From Actinomadura sp. DC4 (GTDB taxonomy: Bacteria; Actinomycetota; Actinomycetes; Streptosporangiales; Streptosporangiaceae), in the NCBI RefSeq assembly GCF_030406325.1, contig NZ_JAUEQY010000035.1:1-64000 (forward strand): a stretch of DNA of 64,000 nucleotides. Direction: 5' to 3'. The notes below the pieces were generated by a model. That model was not told the origin of the DNA. It did no database searches and saw only the letters and a program-made list of their open reading frames with translations. Of the stretch, positions 42,500 to 51,394 are shown in pieces (the stretch's first letter is position 1; each line of letters starts with the position of its first letter). The position numbers were made by a program, and so were the translations under genes.

Positions 42500-43620
42500 G
42501 CATGGCCACCGACGGTCACCTGGCCGATCGTCAGGTTCGGCACGGCGTCGATGATCTCCCCGACGCGTGCCACCTGCGCGTCGAGTTCCTCGCGGCGGCG
42601 GGGCGTCAGCCGTACGAGGGGCTCGACGGTGATGTCGACGCGGCGGCCCGAGCGTCTCTGGTGCCACAGCCCGCCGACCACCCCGTCGACCAGGAGGATC
42701 TGGAAGTTGCCCGGCAGCACGCGAGCCCGCGCGGCACCCGGATAGAGCAGGTCCGGCGGCTGGTTGCCGACCCGGTAGGCGTAGCCGTCGAAGTACGGGA
42801 GGAGCCGTACGCCCTCGGGCCGTTCGGCGGGGACGTCGAGGTCGCCGGTGGTCACCCACGCGGGCGCGCCGTCGACCTCGACCTTCTGGAGTGAGTCTCC
42901 AAGAGAGCCGAACACCTCGGTCGCCCAGCGGACCGGCGCGGTCAGCCAGTGCGCGAACCGTTTCGGCGTGCTCGGCCCGTACGCGTGAAGGTAGGCGTGG
43001 ACGACGTGGGCCAAGCCTTCCCGCGTGGGCGCGGGCTCGTGGCCGGGGTTGGTGTAGGTGACCTTGCGGCCGCGGCCGGGCCCGAAGCAGAGGACGCCGC
43101 GCATGCCGGCGACGTGCATGACCTGGCGCCAGCGCGGCCACATGCCCTGGAAGGCGGGCATGACGAGGTCGCCGGCCCACGAGCCGGTGACGCCGACCAC
43201 CGCCGAGGTGAGTTCGTCGGCGGTCAGTTCGACGCCGTCCAGCACCGTGGCAATGGCGGCGATGACGGCCTCGGCCTGCTCGGACGTCATCCGCATGCGC
43301 TCGGGGAACGGGCTCGGCCCCGGCGGGATCGCCGACAGCGCCGCGGTCCACAGCGGGAGGTCGCGGGCGGGCAGCAGGTGGACGGTCCCGCGCGGCCCGA
43401 ACGTCTTGACGAGCGTGCGGTCGGTCCAGAGTGCCGTACGGACGTCGTCGCGCGTGGCCCCGTCGACGCGGAGCGCGACGGACAGCTCCGCGGCCGACAT
43501 CACCTGCGCGTGCGTGCCGGCCATCGCGGCGACGACGTCCTCGGGACCCGCGCCCCCGGGCCCTGCCAGACCGTGCCGTACGAGACGCCGGGCGCACACC
43601 TGGGACCAGTCGAAGTTCAT
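42496..43620 (-). CDS. Winged-helix DNA-binding domain protein (AlkZ/YcaQ-like superfamily)
   Basis: 374 residues of the HTH_42 family. ATRDDVRTALWTDRTLVKTF, then G-P-R-G-T-V-H-L-L-P-A-R-D-L, and HAYLHAYGPSTPKRFAHWLT are typical tandem winged-helix blocks. VRLLPYFDGYAYRVGNQPPD and LVDGVVGGLWHQRRSGRRVD complete the C-terminal beta-barrel. AlkZ-type relatives unhook interstrand crosslinks or remove alkylated bases in antibiotic producers, but this actinobacterial branch is mostly uncharacterised. Neighbour to an MFS exporter gene 20 bases upstream-side, so a self-protection role is possible. Confidence 0.88.
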   Translation of the reverse strand: MNFDWSQVCARRLVRHGLAGPGGAGPEDVVAAMAGTHAQVMSAAELSVALRVDGATRDDVRTALWTDRTLVKTFGPRGTVHLLPARDLPLWTAALSAIPPGPSPFPERMRMTSEQAEAVIAAIATVLDGVELTADELTSAVVGVTGSWAGDLVMPAFQGMWPRWRQVMHVAGMRGVLCFGPGRGRKVTYTNPGHEPAPTREGLAHVVHAYLHAYGPSTPKRFAHWLTAPVRWATEVFGSLGDSLQKVEVDGAPAWVTTGDLDVPAERPEGVRLLPYFDGYAYRVGNQPPDLLYPGAARARVLPGNFQILLVDGVVGGLWHQRRSGRRVDITVEPLVRLTPRRREELDAQVARVGEIIDAVPNLTIGQVTVGGHA

Positions 43621-43640
43621 ACTCGTACGGTAGGGACGAT

Positions 43641-45053
43641 TCAGGACGGTTTCTGGCCTTTATTGCGCGGCAACAGCTGGACGAGCCCGGCCGAGGCGGC
43701 ACAGAACCCGGCCAGTACGGCGAGGCTCGCGACGAACGCCGCGGTGAAGCGGCCGGTGCCAAGGACGTCGTAGAAGACGACCCCGATCACGGCGACGCCG
43801 ATCGCGCCGCCCGCCTGCAGCGAGGTCGAGACGACCCCGGCGGCCGAGGCGGCGTGCCGCGGCTCGACGCCGTTCAGCGCGATGGCCGGCAGCGGCGCCA
43901 TCACCAGGCCCATGCCGCAGCCCGCCACGAGCAGCCCGGGGACGAGCCATCCGACGCCGCCGGACGTACCGGCCGCGAGCAGCCCGTACCCGAGACCCAG
44001 CGTGAGCGCGCCGACGGCCACGACCTGCCGCCCGAGCCGCGCCGCGACCTGCGCCGCCCGCGAGGAGGAGACGAAGTAACCGGCGCCGAGCGCGAGGAAG
44101 ATCAGCCCGGACTCGAGCGGTGACAGTCCGCGGCCCTGCTGCAGGTAGAGGGCGAGGACGAGGAAGAACGAGGCCACCGCGAGCTGCCCGACGAGCGCGA
44201 TCACCGCTCCGACGGCGAACGCCCGGTGCCGGAAGAGGTGCAGGTCGATCAGCGCGCGTTCGCCGCCGATCCGGCGCTGGTAAGCGGCGAAACCGGCCAG
44301 GACGAGCGGCGCGGCGGCCAGGCAGAGCCACGTCCAGAGCGGCCAGCCCTGCTGACGTCCTTCGACGAGCGGCAGCACGATCAGTACGAGCCCGGCGGAG
44401 ACGAGCAGAGTCCCGCGTACGTCGAGCCGCGCCCCGTACGCGGCCCGCGACTCGGGCACCAGCCGAAGCGCCGCCGGCACCGCGGCGATGCCCACCGGAA
44501 CGTTGATGAGGAAGACGGCGCGCCAGCCGAGCCCGGCGATGTCCGCCTTGATCAGCAGCCCGCCGATGAGCTGCCCGAACACACCCCCGAACCCCATGGC
44601 GAGCCCGTACGCGTTGAAGGCGCGGGCCCGGTGCTCGCCGGTGTAGACGGTGGTGACGATGGCGAGCACCTGCGGCATGAGCAGCGCGGCGGCGGCGCCC
44701 TGCGCGACGCGCGCTCCGATGAGCACACCGGCGGTGGGCGCGACCCCGCAGGCGAGCGAGGCGAGGGTGAACAGGCCCAGCCCGAGCGCGAACATCCGCC
44801 GCCGCCCGTACAGGTCCCCGAGGCGTCCCCCGGTGATGAGCCCGGCGGCGAGCGCCAGCCCGAACCCGGCGACGATGAACTGCACCACGGCCGGCCCGGC
44901 CCGCAGGTCGCGCTGGGTGGCGGGGATCGCCACGTTGACGATGAAGAAGTCGAGTGTCGTGATGAAGGTCCCGCTGAGCAGAACGAGCAGCGCCCCGAAC
45001 CCCGGCGCGGCCTTCGGGTCCCCGGTGGCCCGATCAAGAGTGGTCGTCGTCAT
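43641..45053 (-). CDS. MFS exporter, DHA2/EmrB-QacA type
   Basis: 470-residue drug:H+ antiporter with 14 hydrophobic segments. It shows FITTLDFFIVNVAIPATQRD in TM1, VQFIVAGFGLALAAGLITGG in TM2, motif A GRLGDLYGRRRMFALGLGLF and motif C-type AMGFGGVFGQLIGGLLIKAD. The C-terminus reads GVVFYDVLGTGRFTAAFVAS. Substrate unknown. It has no adjacent TetR gene. It resembles the fragment at 26503-26769, so the genome carries several members of this family. Confidence 0.93.
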   Translation of the reverse strand: MTTTTLDRATGDPKAAPGFGALLVLLSGTFITTLDFFIVNVAIPATQRDLRAGPAVVQFIVAGFGLALAAGLITGGRLGDLYGRRRMFALGLGLFTLASLACGVAPTAGVLIGARVAQGAAAALLMPQVLAIVTTVYTGEHRARAFNAYGLAMGFGGVFGQLIGGLLIKADIAGLGWRAVFLINVPVGIAAVPAALRLVPESRAAYGARLDVRGTLLVSAGLVLIVLPLVEGRQQGWPLWTWLCLAAAPLVLAGFAAYQRRIGGERALIDLHLFRHRAFAVGAVIALVGQLAVASFFLVLALYLQQGRGLSPLESGLIFLALGAGYFVSSSRAAQVAARLGRQVVAVGALTLGLGYGLLAAGTSGGVGWLVPGLLVAGCGMGLVMAPLPAIALNGVEPRHAASAAGVVSTSLQAGGAIGVAVIGVVFYDVLGTGRFTAAFVASLAVLAGFCAASAGLVQLLPRNKGQKPS

Positions 45054-45148
45054 GCGCCAAGATTCGAGCCGCCCGGGTCATCCGGTCGATTACCCGTGAG
45101 GTAGGCCGTGTGAGACCGTGGCCCTCTCCGCCGAGGATGGGGCGATCG

Positions 45149-45574
45149 ATGGCGATCAGGGTCATGGTGCGGTTGGCCGCCGGGGTGCTGGCGGTCTGTG
45201 CGGCGGCCGGGCTCTACGTGCTCGGACGGGCGAGCGTTCCCGATCGGCAGGACGCCGCGTACGCTCGCGGCCTGGACGACGGGCGGGCCCAGGGCGTGCG
45301 GGAGGGGCGGGCCGACGAGGAAGTGCAGGCGCTGCCCGCCGGCGCCCGTGACCCCGCGAAGACCGCCTTCGACGACGGTTACCGCGCCGGGGCGAACGAC
45401 CTGTTCAGCGGGTACGACGGCGGCTGGGACTACAAGGTCCCCTACCTCATCACGCTCTCCCCCGGCGGGCGCGGGATCACCTACCGGCCCGCCTCGCGTA
45501 CGCCGCTGCACCCAGGCGTCGACTACTACCTCTGCCCGCACTCACAGAGCCTCTGCCAGGAGCCGCACAGCTAG
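45149..45574 (+). CDS. Hypothetical membrane-anchored protein
   Basis: About 141 residues. One N-terminal hydrophobic helix (VRLAAGVLAVCAAAGLYVLG) is followed by an extracellular-type part with glycine/arginine repeats (YARGLDDGRAQGVREGRADE; AFDDGYRAGANDLFSGYDGG). It ends YYLCPHSQSLCQEPHS with two Cys. I do not recognise a family. Start is uncertain: ATG 45149 gives the membrane helix directly, and the frame is open to GTG 45110. Confidence 0.6.
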   Translation: MAIRVMVRLAAGVLAVCAAAGLYVLGRASVPDRQDAAYARGLDDGRAQGVREGRADEEVQALPAGARDPAKTAFDDGYRAGANDLFSGYDGGWDYKVPYLITLSPGGRGITYRPASRTPLHPGVDYYLCPHSQSLCQEPHS

Positions 45575-45714
45575 CGGTAGCCCCGCTTGAGCAGGTACTT
45601 CGCTCCTGCCTCGAAACCGAAGGCGCTGCTCGCTTCTCATCCGGCACGGCGCCCTCCTTCGCAGAACCTGACCGTCCGCCCTCATAGACGCGTGACGCTC
45701 CGAAGACGTGACGC

Positions 45715-46857
45715 CTACCGGCAGGCCGGGCGGACCCACGAGCCCAGCACCCAGCCGCGGTGGCCGTCCGGGGTGCGGATGTAGGCCCAGCGCTGGCTGC
45801 CGTCTCTCCTCAGGACGCTCACCACGTCGCCGTGCTCGAGGGTTCCGGTCTGGACGCCGCGCGGGCGGTCGCGGAGTTCGAGGTCCTGAGCGCACACGAC
45901 GCGCCGTAACGGGCGGGTGCTCGAATGCGCGGTCCACGGGTGCCAGCCCAGCAGGCCGCACACGCCGACCAGCAGCACGACCGCGGACGCCAACCACAGG
46001 CGGCGCGTCGGCCGGCGGGGCAGCGCCGGCTTGCGGCCCTCGGCCACGGCGCGCAGCGCGGCGGCCAGGTCCGCCGCCGACCGTACGCGCTCCGACGGGT
46101 CCTTGGCCATCGCGGCGGCGATCACCTCGTCGTACGCGCCGGGGACGCGAGGGGGCGGTGCCATCGCGACGGCGTGGGCGAGCTCGGGCAGGCTGTCCTT
46201 CGGATAGGGGAGTTCGCCGGTCAGCGCGGTGTACAGCACGCCGCCGAGGGCCCAGATGTCGCTCTGCGCCGTCGCCGTCGCGTCGCTCCACTGCTCGGGC
46301 GCCATGTACGCGTAGGTGCCGGCGCGGGACGGGCCCGGCTCCGTACGCGCCCAGTCGCTGGCCTCGGAGAGGTCGTCCGGCGGCGGGCCGGGCGCGGCGA
46401 TGCCGAAGTCGGTCAGCCGTACGGCGAGTGCGCCCTCGCTCTCGTCCAGCAGGATGTTGGCCGGCTTGACGTCGCGGTGCACGAGCCCGGCGGCGTGTAC
46501 GGCCGCGAGCGCGTCGGCGGCGTCCGCCACCACGCGTGCCGCCAGGGAGGGAGCCAGCGGCCCGGTCTCCTCGATATATCTCCGCAGGTCACGGCCTGGG
46601 ACGAGGTCCATGACGATCCAGGCGACGTCGTCCGCGGCACCGTGGTCGCGGATCCGTACGACGCCCGGGTGGTCGACGGCCGACGCGCGCCGCGCCTCGT
46701 CGAGCAGCGGGTCCGTCAGCGGGACGACCTTGATCGCGACATTCTCCCCCGTGGCGTCCTCGACCGCGGACCAGACGGTACCCATGCCGCCGCGGCCGAG
46801 CTCGGCCCCCAGGGTGTAGCGAGGGATCACCGGTTGTGAGGATGACACGGCCGCCAC
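45715..46857 (-). CDS. Membrane Ser/Thr protein kinase with extracellular SH3-like domain
   Basis: 380 residues. A cytoplasmic Hanks-type kinase has YTLGAELGRGGMGTVWSAVE (glycine loop), VAIKVVPLTDPLLDEAR (catalytic Lys), LVHRDVKPANILLDESEGAL (HRD loop), RLTDFGIAAPGPP (DFG) and YAYMAPEQWSDATATAQSD. One TM helix is LWLASAVVLLVGVCGLLGW near residue 297. The last 65 residues form an SH3-like module outside the membrane: CAQDLELRDRPRGVQTGTLE and HRGWVLGSWVRPAC. The GTG 46857 start is three bases after the upstream HTH gene's stop, so the two are an operon. Confidence 0.92.
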   Translation of the reverse strand: MAAVSSSQPVIPRYTLGAELGRGGMGTVWSAVEDATGENVAIKVVPLTDPLLDEARRASAVDHPGVVRIRDHGAADDVAWIVMDLVPGRDLRRYIEETGPLAPSLAARVVADAADALAAVHAAGLVHRDVKPANILLDESEGALAVRLTDFGIAAPGPPPDDLSEASDWARTEPGPSRAGTYAYMAPEQWSDATATAQSDIWALGGVLYTALTGELPYPKDSLPELAHAVAMAPPPRVPGAYDEVIAAAMAKDPSERVRSAADLAAALRAVAEGRKPALPRRPTRRLWLASAVVLLVGVCGLLGWHPWTAHSSTRPLRRVVCAQDLELRDRPRGVQTGTLEHGDVVSVLRRDGSQRWAYIRTPDGHRGWVLGSWVRPACR

Positions 46858-46858
46858 G

Positions 46859-47383
46859 CTAACCCTCTTCCGCGAAGTCCGCCCCGCCAAGGGAGCCATA
46901 AAGGCTTTCGGCGAGCAGGGGCATCCGCTCGACGAGGGCGGCGAGCAGCGCCTCCGGATCATCGTCGCCGACGAGCGGGGCCATCACCTTGAGCAGCGCG
47001 ACGGCGATGGCGTTCTGCTCGGCGGCCTCGACCTCGGGCAGCAGGTCAGCGGCCTCGCGCAGCGCCTGCTGGATCAGGCGCGGGCGGCGGTCGCGCTCCA
47101 GCAGGAGGGCGATCAGCCGCAGGAGCCGCCGCCCGATCTTGTGTACGGCCTCGGTGCTCAGTGGGACCGCCGCCTCGGCCCGCCCGGTCAGCCGGATCTG
47201 GTCATCGATCCAGGGTTCGATCGTGTCGCCCTGCCACACCGGGCCGGAGGCGAGCTCGGCGTCGGGCTCGGGCATGCCGCGGGTGCGCCGCCGCCGCCAC
47301 ACGGTGACGAGCTGGCGGGACTGGCCGAGGGCATCAGCGATCTCGGCGATGCCGTACAGCTCACGCCGGGCCGATGGGGTCAT
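46859..47383 (-). CDS. HTH (MerR/AlpA-like) protein upstream of the kinase
   Basis: 174 residues. The N-terminal 60 residues form a compact HTH (YGIAEIADALGQSRQLVTVW, then RRRRTRGMPEPDAELASGPV and W-Q-G-D-T-I-E-P-W-I), as in MerR/AlpA/excisionase-like proteins. The rest is all-helical and acidic (LLRLIALLLERDRRPRLIQQ; AALVERMPLLAESLYGSLGG). Function unknown. The operon with the kinase suggests a phospho-controlled DNA-binding partner. Confidence 0.8.
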   Translation of the reverse strand: MTPSARRELYGIAEIADALGQSRQLVTVWRRRRTRGMPEPDAELASGPVWQGDTIEPWIDDQIRLTGRAEAAVPLSTEAVHKIGRRLLRLIALLLERDRRPRLIQQALREAADLLPEVEAAEQNAIAVALLKVMAPLVGDDDPEALLAALVERMPLLAESLYGSLGGADFAEEG

Positions 47384-47489
47384 CGGCTCATCCTAGCGAC
47401 CACATAGATGACACCCCTTGACTTCCAAGATGACACTTGCCAGACTCCGAACACACCCAAGGTTATTCCACATGACACCGGAGGTAATC

Positions 47490-47786
47490 TTGAAGTACAA
47501 CGTGAAACTCCTGACGGCCGTCGCCGCGGCGGGCCTGGTGACCGCCCTCGGCGCCGGCACGGCGCACGCGGACGCCGGCATCGGCCTGCACAAGGTCAGC
47601 AACGCCCAGGGCGCGGACGTCCACCAGGGCGACGCCGGTCTCTACCTCGGCCACCTCGCCAAGGACGACAAGTTCGAGACGACCAGCCACGACAGCCGGG
47701 GCGTGTGGTGCACCGGCCACGCGTACGGCAACGTCCACCAGGACGGTTCCGTCCTCTGCGAAGACCTCACCCCGACGAGCTGGTAA
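47490..47786 (+). CDS. Small secreted SH3-like protein
   Basis: 98-residue precursor. TTG 47490 has a strong GGAGGT five bases upstream and gives a textbook signal peptide: KYNVKLLTAVAAAGLVTALG ending AGTAHA-DAG. The mature part, about 70 residues, looks like a bacterial SH3 fold: GDAGLYLGHLAKDDKFETTS and GVWCTGHAYGNVHQDGSVLC, with two Cys that could pair. It resembles in layout the extracellular tail of the kinase encoded about 600 bases away, divergently. First of three secreted-protein genes in a row. Confidence 0.75.
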   Translation: MKYNVKLLTAVAAAGLVTALGAGTAHADAGIGLHKVSNAQGADVHQGDAGLYLGHLAKDDKFETTSHDSRGVWCTGHAYGNVHQDGSVLCEDLTPTSW

Positions 47787-47796
47787 GGAGCCTCAG

Positions 47797-48132
47797 ATGT
47801 CCCTCACGACCCCCCGCCGCCTCCGGCTGGCCGGACAGACCGCCGCACTCGCCCTCGCGGTCGGCGCCATCGGCGTCGGCGCCGCCGGCACCGCCCACGC
47901 CGGCGACGGCGCGACCTTCCACTCGGTGATGGTCGACTGCTCGAGCACGTACTTCTACCGCAACTACAACCCCGCCACGGACGACTTCAGCGACCCGTCC
48001 GGCGCGCCGTACGTCTACGGCCAGCTCGTCAACATCCGTACCGGCGACGAGCGCTCCGGCGAGCGCGGCACCCGCGCCTACCAGAACGAGTGGGGCTGGT
48101 TCTCCCGCATGTGCCTTCAGGGCTACCACTGA
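47797..48132 (+). CDS. Small secreted protein of unknown function
   Basis: 111-residue precursor. Signal peptide: SLTTPRRLRLAGQTAALALA with ...VGAAGTAHA-GDG cleavage; the RR could make it Tat-type. The mature part, about 75 residues, is FHSVMVDCSSTYFYRNYNPA, then YVYGQLVNIRTGDERSG and WGWFSRMCLQGYH, with two Cys. No family recognised. A GGAG site lies seven bases before the ATG. It ends overlapping the next gene (TGATG). Confidence 0.8.
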   Translation: MSLTTPRRLRLAGQTAALALAVGAIGVGAAGTAHAGDGATFHSVMVDCSSTYFYRNYNPATDDFSDPSGAPYVYGQLVNIRTGDERSGERGTRAYQNEWGWFSRMCLQGYH

Positions 48133-48914
48133 TGAGCACGCGCTTCCGCGTCGCGGCGCCGCTGGCCCTGCTGCTCGCGGCCCTCTTCGGGTCCGTGCTG
48201 CTCGGCCCGGCGCCGCGGGCGCACGCCTACACGATCGGCTGGAACGACGTGGCCACGGCCACCGAGTCCAGCTCCTGGGGCACGGGGTACGGACCCGGCT
48301 GGGTCGCGCTCACCTTCGACACCGGCGGCGCGCCGCACGGGCCGATCGTCGGAGTGCTGTACGCGGCCGGGGTCGCGGGCGAGCCCGGCACCGACCACAT
48401 GGACGTCTACAGCACGCACGGCCCGGCGGCCAGCGTGGACGGCCCGTTCGCGGGCGGCTACGCGTACGGCGGCTTCGGCGGCTGCGCCTGGGCGTACTGG
48501 ACCGGCAAGCTCCGCGCCGACGGCGCCCACCACAGCCCGTCGTGCACCACGCCCCCGAACCACACGACGAAGATCTTCTGCTATGACCAGGCGGCCGACC
48601 GGCTGTGCAACGACGGCGTCGTGCAGCAGTCGACCGAGCCCGAGGCGGGGGTGTGGAAGGACATCACCGCCCACCCGGCCACCATCGACCCGGGCGGCTG
48701 CGACGCGTGGGGCAACGTCGGCGCCTCGGCGATCTACAACGGCACGGCCGTGGCGTACCAGAACAGCCTGGGCCACATCGCGTCCGGAACGGTGAAGGTC
48801 CGCTACGTCACCAAGGACGACCACGCGGTCATGGCCCTGGTGGCGGACGGAGCCCTCCCGGCCCACATGCGCTGGGCGTTCCTCCCGCGTACGTGCCTGA
48901 CCCCCGCGTTCTGA
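48132..48914 (+). CDS. Secreted protein of unknown function (260 aa)
   Basis: 260-residue precursor with a clear signal peptide (STRFRVAAPLALLLAALFGS; cleavage near PRAHA-YTI). The mature domain is beta-rich and aromatic: WNDVATATESSSWGTGYGPG, then WVALTFDTGGAPHGPIVGVL, YGGFGGCAWAYWTGKLRADG and HMRWAFLPRTCLTPAF, with six Cys (three possible disulphides). I recognise no family. It overlaps the previous gene by one base and ends the secreted trio, followed by a terminator. Confidence 0.8.
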   Translation: MSTRFRVAAPLALLLAALFGSVLLGPAPRAHAYTIGWNDVATATESSSWGTGYGPGWVALTFDTGGAPHGPIVGVLYAAGVAGEPGTDHMDVYSTHGPAASVDGPFAGGYAYGGFGGCAWAYWTGKLRADGAHHSPSCTTPPNHTTKIFCYDQAADRLCNDGVVQQSTEPEAGVWKDITAHPATIDPGGCDAWGNVGASAIYNGTAVAYQNSLGHIASGTVKVRYVTKDDHAVMALVADGALPAHMRWAFLPRTCLTPAF

Positions 48915-48932
48915 CCGTGTCTTCCGAGAACC

Positions 48933-48961
48933 GGCCGGCCCGTCCTCGCGACGGGCCGGCC
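48933..48961. terminator. Bidirectional hairpin terminator
   Basis: GGCCGGCCCGTC and GACGGGCCGGCC form a perfect 12-bp stem around CTCGC, between the secreted trio and the convergent serine hydrolase gene. Confidence 0.85.
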
Positions 48962-48962
48962 C

Positions 48963-50192
48963 TCAGTCGGTGAGGGCCTGAGTGACCAGCTGGTGTAGCC
49001 GGGTACGGATCGGGTGGGTGCTCGACGGGATCAGCTGGGTGAGGAAGACGACCGTGATCTGCTCGGCCGGGTCGACCCAGAAGGCCGTGCTCGCGGCGCC
49101 GCCCCAGAGGTACTCGCCCTCCGAGCCCAGGCATCGCGCCTTGACCGCGTCCTGGACGACGCCGAAACCGAGCCCGAACCCGACACCCGCGTAGGAGACC
49201 TCGGCGAACACCGGCCGGCCGAACTCATCCAGGTCGGCGGCGCCCGGCAGGTGGTTGCGGGTCATGTACGCGACGGTGCGCGAGCCGAGCAGCCGTACGC
49301 CGTCGAGTTCGCCGCCGCGTAGCAGCATCTGGGTGAACCGGTGGTAGTCGCCCGCCGTGGAGATCAGCCCGGCGCCGCCCTGCAGCGCCCGCGGCCGGCG
49401 GAACTCCGAGCCGCGCATGTCGACCGGCACCGCGTGCCCCACGCCGTCCGGCATGTACAGCGAGGCCATCCGGTCGGCGTCGCCCTCGTCGATGAAGAAC
49501 CCGGTGTCGTTCATGCCGAGCGGTTCGAAGATCCGCTCGGCGAAGAACCGGTCCAGCGACTGCCCGGAGACGACCTCGACCAGCCGCCCGAGCACATCGG
49601 TGGCCACGGAGTAGTTCCACTGCGTGCCGGGTTCGAAGAGCAGCGGCAGTCCGGCGAGCCGGTCGACCATGCCTTCGAGGTCGAGCCCCTTGGGCGTGCT
49701 CCGGTCGAACCCGGCGGCGCGGTAGATCTCATCGACGACGCTGACGTGCTGGAACCCGTACACGAGCCCGGCCGTGTGCGTGAGAAGGTGCCAGATCCGG
49801 ATCGGCCCGGCCGCCGGGCGGGTGATCGGCTTCATCGCCGGCCCCTGCTCATAGACCTGCATGCCGGCGAACGCGGGGATGTAGCGGCTGACCGGGTCGG
49901 TCAGCTCGAAGGCGCCCTCTTCGTAGAGCATCATGGCCGCGACCGAGGTGATCGGCTTCGACATGGAGTAGATGCGGAACAGCGTGTCGGTCTCGACGGG
50001 CGCCGTGGACGCGAGGTCCCGCGCGCCGTACGTCGACAGGTGCGCGATCTCACCCCGCCGGCTCACGAGCGCCAGCCAGCCGGGCAGCCGCCCGTCGTCG
50101 ACGTAGGCCGCGAAGTGGCGGTCGATGCGCCGCAACCGCTCGGCGTCGAACCCGACCTCCGCCGGATCACACGTGACCTTCAGCTCGCCCAC
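48963..50192 (-). CDS. Class C beta-lactamase-like serine hydrolase/esterase
   Basis: 409 residues without a signal peptide, so probably a cytoplasmic esterase rather than a secreted lactamase. The SxxK motif is IYSMSKPITSVAAMM near residue 86. The YxN-type motif is WNYSVATDVLGRLVEVVSGQ near 190. The C-terminal block is EGEYLWGGAASTAFWVDPAE, replacing K-T-G. IRIWHLLTHTAGLVYGFQH is the usual family helix. GTG 50192 follows GGGAGG. Confidence 0.9.
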   Translation of the reverse strand: MGELKVTCDPAEVGFDAERLRRIDRHFAAYVDDGRLPGWLALVSRRGEIAHLSTYGARDLASTAPVETDTLFRIYSMSKPITSVAAMMLYEEGAFELTDPVSRYIPAFAGMQVYEQGPAMKPITRPAAGPIRIWHLLTHTAGLVYGFQHVSVVDEIYRAAGFDRSTPKGLDLEGMVDRLAGLPLLFEPGTQWNYSVATDVLGRLVEVVSGQSLDRFFAERIFEPLGMNDTGFFIDEGDADRMASLYMPDGVGHAVPVDMRGSEFRRPRALQGGAGLISTAGDYHRFTQMLLRGGELDGVRLLGSRTVAYMTRNHLPGAADLDEFGRPVFAEVSYAGVGFGLGFGVVQDAVKARCLGSEGEYLWGGAASTAFWVDPAEQITVVFLTQLIPSSTHPIRTRLHQLVTQALTD

Positions 50193-50313
50193 CGCGCCGC
50201 CTCCCGCCGGTTCATGGAAGCTTTTTCTAGAACAGAATTCTACGACCGCCGCCCCACCGGCGTGAACCCTCGGCACCGCCGCGGTGCCGAGGGTGGACCG
50301 CTCGCGCCGTGGA

Positions 50314-51312
50314 TCAGCGCGGGACGGGACGGAGGTCGCCGGAGGACGTGATCGGCAGGTCTCCGAAGTGGTCCGGCAGGCCGAGCGCCTGCGCCGCGCG
50401 GTACAGATCTCTCGCCTCGGCCGGGGTGATGACGCCGTCCGAGGCCGCGACACGATGCATGCCCTGGAGCGTCGCCCGGTGCACCTCCTCGACCTCGGCC
50501 CGCGACATCCCCGCACGGCTCGCCTGGTCCGCCAGGGCGCGCGCCTCGACGCCGGTGATCTTCCCGTCGGCGAGGGCGGCGGTCAGGAGCTCGACGTACG
50601 CGGCGGCCATCGCCGGGTCCGCGGCGCCGGCCGTGCTGATCGGCAGGCGCTCCATCAGGCAGGCCATCCAGCCGCGTTCACCCTTGCGCAGGCCGCTCGC
50701 GCGTGGCTTGAACCGGCGCGGGCCGGGCACAAAGGGAAGCGCCGGATATTCCGGCGAAACGGTCAATCCGCGAGAATTCTTGAGAAGATGCGCCAGCAGT
50801 CGCCCGCACGCGCGGGCGTCGTCGAGGGCCGCGTGCGACGCCATCCCGGGCAGTTCCAGCTCGCTCACCAATGTGCCGAGGCGGTAGTTCGGCATTGTGA
50901 GATGGGTACGGGCCGCCTGGAGAGTGCAGAGCCCCGGCAGACGCGGAACGTCCAGCCCGAGCCGGGAGAGTTCGTGCGCGAGGAACCTTTCCTCGAATGG
51001 CAGGTTGTGCGCCACCACCACGCTGTCCTGACAGAACGCGAGCAGCGCCCCGACCACCTCGGACGTCGGCGGAGCGCCCTCCAGCCTCTCGCGCGTGATG
51101 TGGTGGATCCAGGTCGCGCCGAGCTCGACGTCCGGCCCCGGATCGGCCAGGCTCGACAGTTCTCGTACGACGCTGCCGTCCGCCCTCATCCGTACGGCGC
51201 CGACCTCGATGAGACGGCCCGGCGCCAGTCCCGTGGTCTCGAAATCGACCACCGTGAATTCCGCGTCTACCCGACCATTCAGACCTAATGAAATAGGAAC
51301 AAATATCCCCAT
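50314..51312 (-). CDS. DnaQ-like 3'-5' exonuclease with C-terminal TerB-like helical domain
   Basis: 332 residues. The N-terminal DEDD exonuclease has FTVVDFETTGLAPGRLIEVG near residue 19 (ExoI, with Asp/Glu), VVVAHNLPFEERFLAHELSR near 98 (ExoII) and SHAALDDARACGRLLAHLLK near 158 (ExoIII, H-x4-D). The C-terminal 120 residues are helical (AAAYVELLTAALADGKITGV; EARALADQASRAGMSRAEVE; AASDGVITPAEARDL) and resemble TerB/tellurite-resistance-type domains. ATG 51312 has GGAGG upstream. Likely DNA repair or processing; no operon partner. Confidence 0.88.
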   Translation of the reverse strand: MGIFVPISLGLNGRVDAEFTVVDFETTGLAPGRLIEVGAVRMRADGSVVRELSSLADPGPDVELGATWIHHITRERLEGAPPTSEVVGALLAFCQDSVVVAHNLPFEERFLAHELSRLGLDVPRLPGLCTLQAARTHLTMPNYRLGTLVSELELPGMASHAALDDARACGRLLAHLLKNSRGLTVSPEYPALPFVPGPRRFKPRASGLRKGERGWMACLMERLPISTAGAADPAMAAAYVELLTAALADGKITGVEARALADQASRAGMSRAEVEEVHRATLQGMHRVAASDGVITPAEARDLYRAAQALGLPDHFGDLPITSSGDLRPVPR

Positions 51313-51394
51313 ATCCCCCTGCCTCCATCGTGAACCTTTGCCCAGCAAAGACGCGCGACCAATGACCGGGGTTTACCAGGACCTAAAAGGCCCT

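Noticed and set aside
45575-45714. Minus-strand frame continuing past the kinase stop
   Set aside because: Low-complexity and without a start or ribosome site; the gap holds nothing I can name.
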